From an uncultured Propionibacteriaceae bacterium (GTDB lineage: Bacteria > Actinomycetota > Actinomycetes > Propionibacteriales > Propionibacteriaceae), in the NCBI GenBank assembly GCA_947038745.1, contig CAMQXE010000038.1, positions 1 through 8,947 on the forward strand: a DNA stretch of 8,947 nt, in the 5' to 3' direction. The notes below the pieces were generated by a model. That model saw nothing but the letters and a program-made list of their open reading frames with translations. It searched no databases and was not told where the DNA came from. Below, piece after piece: positions 5,118-8,947 of this stretch (position 1 is its first letter; the number at the start of each line of letters is the position of its first letter). A program made the translations under genes and the position numbers.

Positions 5118-5954
5118 TTAGCTAAGGAGCCGAAGGATTGGCGGAACGATGAAGATCGCAGCAAAGACAAAAGTGGGTACTGCCATTGCGAAAGTCATGG
5201 ACTCGCTAATCGCATGAGCTTGCAGTGTTAGCCGGGACAAGTGCGCATGACGAAGCTCAGCGACTCGTGCTCGTAATGTTCCAGACAAAGCTGCGCCGGT
5301 GTCATCAAGACGCATGATGTCGGCGATATCGGCTAGCTCAGGAAGATCTAGCTCAGTTGCCAGTGCAGCCAGCCCAACCCAGGGCGGGCGTTGTTCTAGC
5401 TGAGCGCGATGCAAAGCTGTCCGGATCTGGCAAAATATCGGAGCTTGAGAGATCGAAGCCGCAGTTGCTAGAGCCTGGCTTGCGGACTGGTTGCCAAGCC
5501 GTTCAAGGGTGACAAGATCAAGGTAAGTCAGTAAAGCTTCGCTGGCATCGTCATGACGTTGAGCGCGGGTAGCTATAAGGCGATAGTCCGGCCAAAAGAA
5601 TCCTGCTACGCAGCCAAATAGCCCGGCTGCCACAGGCACTAGCGGGGACCAACCAAATCCGACTGCGCACAGTGAACACAAAATTGACGGGGCGAGTAGC
5701 CCTGCGAGCGCCATCAAGACTTTCTCTCGTAGATGAGCTCCTAGAGACAAACCAGCAAGAGTAATTTCACGACGAAGTGCAGGAAGATAGGTGAATTTTT
5801 CCCAGGAAGCAGACTCGCTGCTTGTAGAGCTATCGAGGCGATTTAGTGAAGCGGATAAATCAGGTACTGGGTGCTGTACCCATGCAATTACTGCCATCGA
5901 TCCACCAACCAAACAGCCACCAGCAACGGCTGCCCACAGTGTCTGGCTAATCAC
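5118..5954 (-). CDS. tadC: TadC-like inner-membrane platform protein (type II secretion F domain)
   Basis: A 278-aa protein with membrane segments at about 5-25, 78-120 (two adjacent) and 255-276. Between them is a helical cytoplasmic T2SSF (GspF) domain at about 135-245, containing LLTYLDLVTLERLGNQSASQAL and LPELADIADIMRLDDTGAALSGTLRARVAELR. The size and single F domain fit TadC, the partner of TadB in the platform that contacts the TadA ATPase. The GTG start at 5954 is chosen because AGGAGG lies 5 bases upstream. It overlaps the tadB stop by 8 bases. Confidence 0.88.
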   Translation of the reverse strand: MISQTLWAAVAGGCLVGGSMAVIAWVQHPVPDLSASLNRLDSSTSSESASWEKFTYLPALRREITLAGLSLGAHLREKVLMALAGLLAPSILCSLCAVGFGWSPLVPVAAGLFGCVAGFFWPDYRLIATRAQRHDDASEALLTYLDLVTLERLGNQSASQALATAASISQAPIFCQIRTALHRAQLEQRPPWVGLAALATELDLPELADIADIMRLDDTGAALSGTLRARVAELRHAHLSRLTLQAHAISESMTFAMAVPTFVFAAIFIVPPILRLLS

Positions 5955-6798
5955 CGGTTCCTCCTTGGAGCAAGATCCTTTGACGAGTGCGCGGGATAGT
6001 TATTCGGCGAAGCCAGATCAAGGCAAGGACATAAATAGTGAGGAGCGCAGCGAGTATGAGCTGCCCAAACCCTGTGCGATAAGCCGCGAAATATTCGCGG
6101 CCAATCGTCATCCCGATGCCAAGGACCAGTAGTGACAACCACGTCACCTGACGCACCACGACGCGAGGTTTTTCGCGTTCAGCTTCGATGGCCCGCCATG
6201 ATTTCAACTGCTCTTGTACGGAATCGGCCAGTGCGATGAGAGAAGTAGAAAGCCCAGTTCCGCCACGCTCGTGAGCGAGGATTAGCGAGGCCAGAACTGT
6301 ATCGACGTGGGGGCTAGCGAGCTGATCTGACATAGCAAATAGTGCGTCACGTACACTCCAGCGCTCGTCAATACGTTGAACCGCAAGCGTCACCGCCGGT
6401 GCTAGCAGAGTGGGTGCAGTTCGCTGCGAGACGCGGATAGCTTCCGCGACACTGCGCCCGGCTGAAACTGTCGCGGCTAGAGAACGAACCCAACGATCCA
6501 GATTCTCTAGCACGGCGATTTCGGAGTTAGGTGGTGTAGCTAGAAGCCAGCGGCCAACTGCGCAAAGTGCAGGTACTGCAATGAGTGCAACGGGAAGAGC
6601 GGTAAGCCACCAGGACACTACCCCAGCAATGACACTGAGCCCAGTCCACAGATCAATATGGGACCGCCACCGCAACGGATACCAGCCTGCTAATCGAGCA
6701 ACCTGTGGAGCCTTGTTTACGGGCCGGGCCCCGACCATGACAGCAACGACACCGCACAGTATGAGGGCAGTACACAGCCCAGCGGCTAGGGCTTTCAT
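5947..6798 (-). CDS. tadB: TadB-like inner-membrane platform protein (type II secretion F domain)
   Basis: A 283-aa protein. Hydrophobic segments lie at about 3-24, 50-85 (two adjacent), 216-233 and 246-263. The T2SSF domain spans about 97-215, with LDRWVRSLAATVSAGRSVAEAI and LILAHERGGTGLSTSLIALADSVQEQL, the glycine-containing turn typical of GspF/TadB. TadB and TadC together form the membrane base of the pilus machine, driven by TadA. The ATG overlaps the tadA stop as ATGA. The stretch EAEREKPRVVVRQ just before the fourth hydrophobic segment is a common feature of the family. Confidence 0.9.
   Translation of the reverse strand: MKALAAGLCTALILCGVVAVMVGARPVNKAPQVARLAGWYPLRWRSHIDLWTGLSVIAGVVSWWLTALPVALIAVPALCAVGRWLLATPPNSEIAVLENLDRWVRSLAATVSAGRSVAEAIRVSQRTAPTLLAPAVTLAVQRIDERWSVRDALFAMSDQLASPHVDTVLASLILAHERGGTGLSTSLIALADSVQEQLKSWRAIEAEREKPRVVVRQVTWLSLLVLGIGMTIGREYFAAYRTGFGQLILAALLTIYVLALIWLRRITIPRTRQRILLQGGTGD
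5960..5965 (-). promoter_or_regulatory. Strong Shine-Dalgarno of tadC
   Basis: A perfect AGGAGG lies 5 bases before the GTG at 5954 and inside the 3' end of tadB. It decides the tadC start and compensates for the weaker GTG initiation codon. Confidence 0.75.
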
Positions 6799-8186
6799 CG
6801 CTTTTCCCAGTCTGGAGCAAAGGGAGCCAGATCTTCTTTCAACGTTCCAGCTAGCGTCAGCGGAAGGCTGGGATCAGTGGCCCGATAAACAGGGTGCGTG
6901 ACGGGCCGGCCATTTTCTATGCCACCAGTTAATTGCAATACCTCGGTAACGTGACGACGGCGCCCACCGCCGCGCCAGGTGTCGTCATCAAGGCGGATAT
7001 GCACGATGAAGCCGATATGGAAAGCAATCTGGCGGTAAGCCTCATCGATAGTAAGTACCCGGCCCTGTGCGATGCGAGCGGCTAGTCGATCAATGGTGGA
7101 TAACGCTGAATGGGCGTGCGTCGTACCTAAACTTCCGGCTCCAGATTGCATTGCTTCGATGAGGGCACCAGCTTCACCGCCGCGCACCTCACCAACGATG
7201 ATCCGAGTGAGATTTTGGCGCAGCGCCTCAGGAATAAGATCAGCAACGCTAACCTCGCCGATGGGGCGACCATCGAGGCGTTCACCCATGCCAATGCGTG
7301 ATTGTAGGGCCACCACATTCTCGCGGCCAGGTTGCAAATGGGTCAGTAATTCATAGTCAGTCTCAACGGTTCCGAAGCGTTCCGTGTGTGGAATGGCGTC
7401 GATCAGAGCGCGCAGCAATGTCGTTTTCCCAGCTCCTTGATCCCCAGCGATCATGACTGATTGCCTGGCGCGGACGGCTGAATGGAGCAGAGCTGCGACA
7501 TCGCGAGGCAACATGTCGCGTTCTACAAGGTCGAGCAAAGTGACATCGATTAACTGGTGTTGCCGAATAGCGATTGAAGGCCGAGCAGCTAGCCCAAAGC
7601 CGATGGCATGGAGCCGGAACCGTGAACCAAGCGCGAGTGTCATCGTTGGATGAGCGTCATCAAAAGGCCGTGCTGGGGTGGCATTCTCGCCCAGAAAACG
7701 GATTGCCTCGATTAATTCTTCATCTGAATCTGCGACAGGTGCAAGGTGATGTCGTTGGCCATCGCCATCTTGTACGCAGACGTGGTCAAAGCCATTGATC
7801 TCGATATTTTCTGCGTTGGGGAGATCGAAAAGGGGTTGGAGCCGTCCATAGCCAAAGATCGCATTATCGACGGCTTGCACATAGGCTGCTTCAAGATCGA
7901 GAGGCCAGGCGCTTTTCCCACTTTGGCTTAAGTGTTCAGCATGATGGCGAACCATACGTCGCACGACGCTACGCCCGATGAGTTGTCGATCAGTTGCAGG
8001 TAATGGTCGGTGATGTTCACCCTCCCACGTAGCAACGACAGCCGAGATTTCTTCCGCAACAGCATGACGCAAAGTAACAACGACCTGCCAATCCAAGGCG
8101 GGCTTGGCGAATTGAGCGGTTTGCTCAGGGGTAAGCACGAATGGTTCTATCCCGTGTCGTGGGCTGAGATGTGCGGAGTTTGTCAT
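6795..8186 (-). CDS. tadA: TadA/CpaF-type secretion ATPase
   Basis: The protein has 463 aa from the ATG at 8186 (MTNSAHLSPRHG...). This start overlaps the tadZ stop as ATGA, like most other junctions in the operon. An in-frame start at 8264 would add 26 residues that lie wholly inside tadZ, and I consider it unlikely. The N-terminal part (about 95-210) is the CpaF-type domain (FGYGRLQPLFDLPNAENIEI...FRLHAI). The ATPase core has a Walker A GDQGAGKT (248-255), acidic residues in TVETDYELL (273-281), a Walker B RIIVGEVRG (328-336) and a His box GTTHAHS (354-360). This hexameric cytoplasmic motor powers Flp pilus extension. All catalytic motifs are intact, so it should be active. Confidence 0.93.
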   Translation of the reverse strand: MTNSAHLSPRHGIEPFVLTPEQTAQFAKPALDWQVVVTLRHAVAEEISAVVATWEGEHHRPLPATDRQLIGRSVVRRMVRHHAEHLSQSGKSAWPLDLEAAYVQAVDNAIFGYGRLQPLFDLPNAENIEINGFDHVCVQDGDGQRHHLAPVADSDEELIEAIRFLGENATPARPFDDAHPTMTLALGSRFRLHAIGFGLAARPSIAIRQHQLIDVTLLDLVERDMLPRDVAALLHSAVRARQSVMIAGDQGAGKTTLLRALIDAIPHTERFGTVETDYELLTHLQPGRENVVALQSRIGMGERLDGRPIGEVSVADLIPEALRQNLTRIIVGEVRGGEAGALIEAMQSGAGSLGTTHAHSALSTIDRLAARIAQGRVLTIDEAYRQIAFHIGFIVHIRLDDDTWRGGGRRRHVTEVLQLTGGIENGRPVTHPVYRATDPSLPLTLAGTLKEDLAPFAPDWEKR

Positions 8187-8932
8187 GATGGCAGCCGAAC
8201 TAGCTGTTTCTGTATGCCAAGACGAGCAGCCACGTTTTGTGCCCCATCTTGGTAGCTTTTCCATAGCGCCGACTTATCGCAGCGCCGCTGTGGCTCTCCG
8301 TCAGAGAAGAATCGTGCCGTCTCAGTGTCATAGGGGACGGTTAGCCATATGTCGTGGGCTAAGGCCGCAGCGATTTCTGTGCCGGAATAGGGCATTCCTG
8401 CGCCGACAAGGAGCAATCCAGATTCCCGGGCATCGGCCAGCAGCGGTGCGGCTAGTCGTGCAGCCGCGATTGAACGTAGCGAGGAGCGCAAAACCAACAA
8501 AACCACGTCGGCGATATCGAGCAGTTGGCGTGGCAAGCCAGTGCCTAGACGACCAGCGTCGATAATAACGTTATGACCTTGGGTGCTTAGCGTGGCGAGG
8601 GCAGAAGAAAACTCGGGCCAGGTGCGCTCGAAGGCAGTTGCGGCTGCTGGGGTGGCAAACCCTGGAAGAAAGATCCGATCGCCACTGGTGGTGAGAGGTA
8701 TGCCGTGTGCCTGGGGATTATCGCTACAGCGCTCGCGGTGAGCTGCTACCAGCGACACGATGCCTCTACCTTGTGATTCAATGCCGCCCAGATAACCGGC
8801 CAAGACGGCTTGCCCGCCAGAGCGATCAACGTCAATTAAGAATGCTGGTTCAGGCCAGGCCAGAGTCAGGCCGAGTGCTGTTGAAGTAACTCCAGGTGCT
8901 CCTGTTGCTGAGCAGAGAATGATGATGCTCAT
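8183..8932 (-). CDS. tadZ: TadZ/CpaE-like MinD-family localisation protein
   Basis: A 249-aa protein with a P-loop NTPase fold of the MinD/ParA type. The first strand and loop are MSIIILCSATGAPGVTSTAL, then FLIDVDRSGG (31-40), NVIIDAGRLGTGLPRQL (121-135, switch II/Walker B-like), VVLLVLRSSL, and a late GLLLVGAGM strand. The deviant Walker A (TGAPGVTST, 10-18) lacks both the signature and the catalytic lysine of KGGxGKTT. TadZ proteins are known for atypical Walker A motifs and act as polar landmarks for the Tad machine. Actinobacterial versions are often annotated as septum-site-determining proteins. No separate receiver domain is present. The start ATG overlaps the TGA of an upstream frame. 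Confidence 0.85.
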   Translation of the reverse strand: MSIIILCSATGAPGVTSTALGLTLAWPEPAFLIDVDRSGGQAVLAGYLGGIESQGRGIVSLVAAHRERCSDNPQAHGIPLTTSGDRIFLPGFATPAAATAFERTWPEFSSALATLSTQGHNVIIDAGRLGTGLPRQLLDIADVVLLVLRSSLRSIAAARLAAPLLADARESGLLLVGAGMPYSGTEIAAALAHDIWLTVPYDTETARFFSDGEPQRRCDKSALWKSYQDGAQNVAARLGIQKQLVRLPS

Positions 8933-8947
8933 TTAGCTGCCCGAACC
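8929..8947 (-). CDS. Last codons of an upstream tad-operon gene (partial)
   Basis: Reading into the window on the minus strand, one frame ends ...VRAAK then TGA, overlapping the tadZ ATG as ATGA, the junction style used repeatedly downstream. A second frame ends ...GSGS then TAA at 8933-8935 and cannot be excluded. Too little is present to name the product. An RcpC/CpaB-like SAF-domain protein often occupies this place in tad loci, but that is only expectation. Confidence 0.35.

Noticed and set aside
4967..5170. Minus-strand open frame of 67 codons over the pilin
   Set aside because: Shadow frame of the pilin and tadC 3' end; the pilin frame has a ribosome-binding site, a pilin-like helix and operon overlaps.
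6410..6901. Plus-strand open frame of 163 codons
   Set aside because: Antisense to tadB and the tadA end, no ribosome-binding site, and biased composition typical of an opposite-strand shadow.
8187..8264. 26-residue N-terminal extension of TadA
   Set aside because: It lies entirely inside tadZ and has no similarity to the CpaF N-terminus that I can see. The ATG at 8186 gives the ATGA junction seen elsewhere in the operon.
1..8947. CRISPR arrays, tRNA/rRNA genes, insertion sequences or integration sites
   Set aside because: I looked for regularly spaced repeats, cloverleaf-like arms, transposase motifs and flanking direct repeats and saw none.

Overview
This is an 8.9 kb piece of an actinomycete chromosome (Actinomycetota). 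GC content looks to be in the mid-50s percent by eye, modest for the phylum. The phylum call rests on the gene content: an actinobacterial-style tight-adherence (Tad) secretion locus with a short Flp-like pilin, two separate small TadE-like pseudopilins, and a LysM protein that ends in a winged-helix/BTAD module. I cannot name a genus.

Layout. At the left edge (2-697, + strand) is the C-terminal part of a MacB/FtsX-type ABC transporter permease, whose beginning lies outside the window. It converges tail to tail, with only 2 bases between the stop codons, on a minus-strand gene (700-1350) for a small protein that looks like a degenerate ECF sigma factor. From 1351 to 1589 is a non-coding regulatory region. 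From 1590 to the right edge, everything is one tightly packed minus-strand tad operon. Read 5' to 3' it is: the tail of an unseen upstream gene, tadZ/cpaE-like ATPase, tadA/cpaF ATPase, tadB, tadC, a 57-aa Flp-like pilin too short for ordinary ORF calling, two TadE-like proteins, and an 846-aa membrane LysM-wHTH-BTAD protein. Most junctions overlap by a few bases (ATGA or TGATG), so the genes are probably translationally coupled. The one real gap (48 bp) precedes the pilin, which has its own good ribosome-binding site.

How the genes work together. TadA should be the cytoplasmic motor, TadB and TadC the inner-membrane platform, and TadZ the localisation factor. The Flp-like peptide and the TadE-like proteins should be the substrates or minor pilins assembled into a surface filament. 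The LysM-BTAD protein has a wall-binding module outside the membrane and a DNA-binding-type module inside, so it may report on the cell wall. No prepilin peptidase (TadV) is present in the window.

The most interesting stretch is 1351-1589. It carries two near-identical 22-bp palindromic operator-like sites exactly 53 bp apart. A promoter-like element on the + strand overlaps the second site. It is followed by three consecutive hairpins, two with cytosine runs in their loops, and the last hairpin runs into a T-rich tract. This matches the outline of the actinobacterial 6C small RNA (two C-loop hairpins, the second acting as terminator). From memory, 6C in Mycobacterium tuberculosis (B11) also borders the tad-like Rv3660c locus. 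The sigma-like gene reads away divergently from the same operator region.
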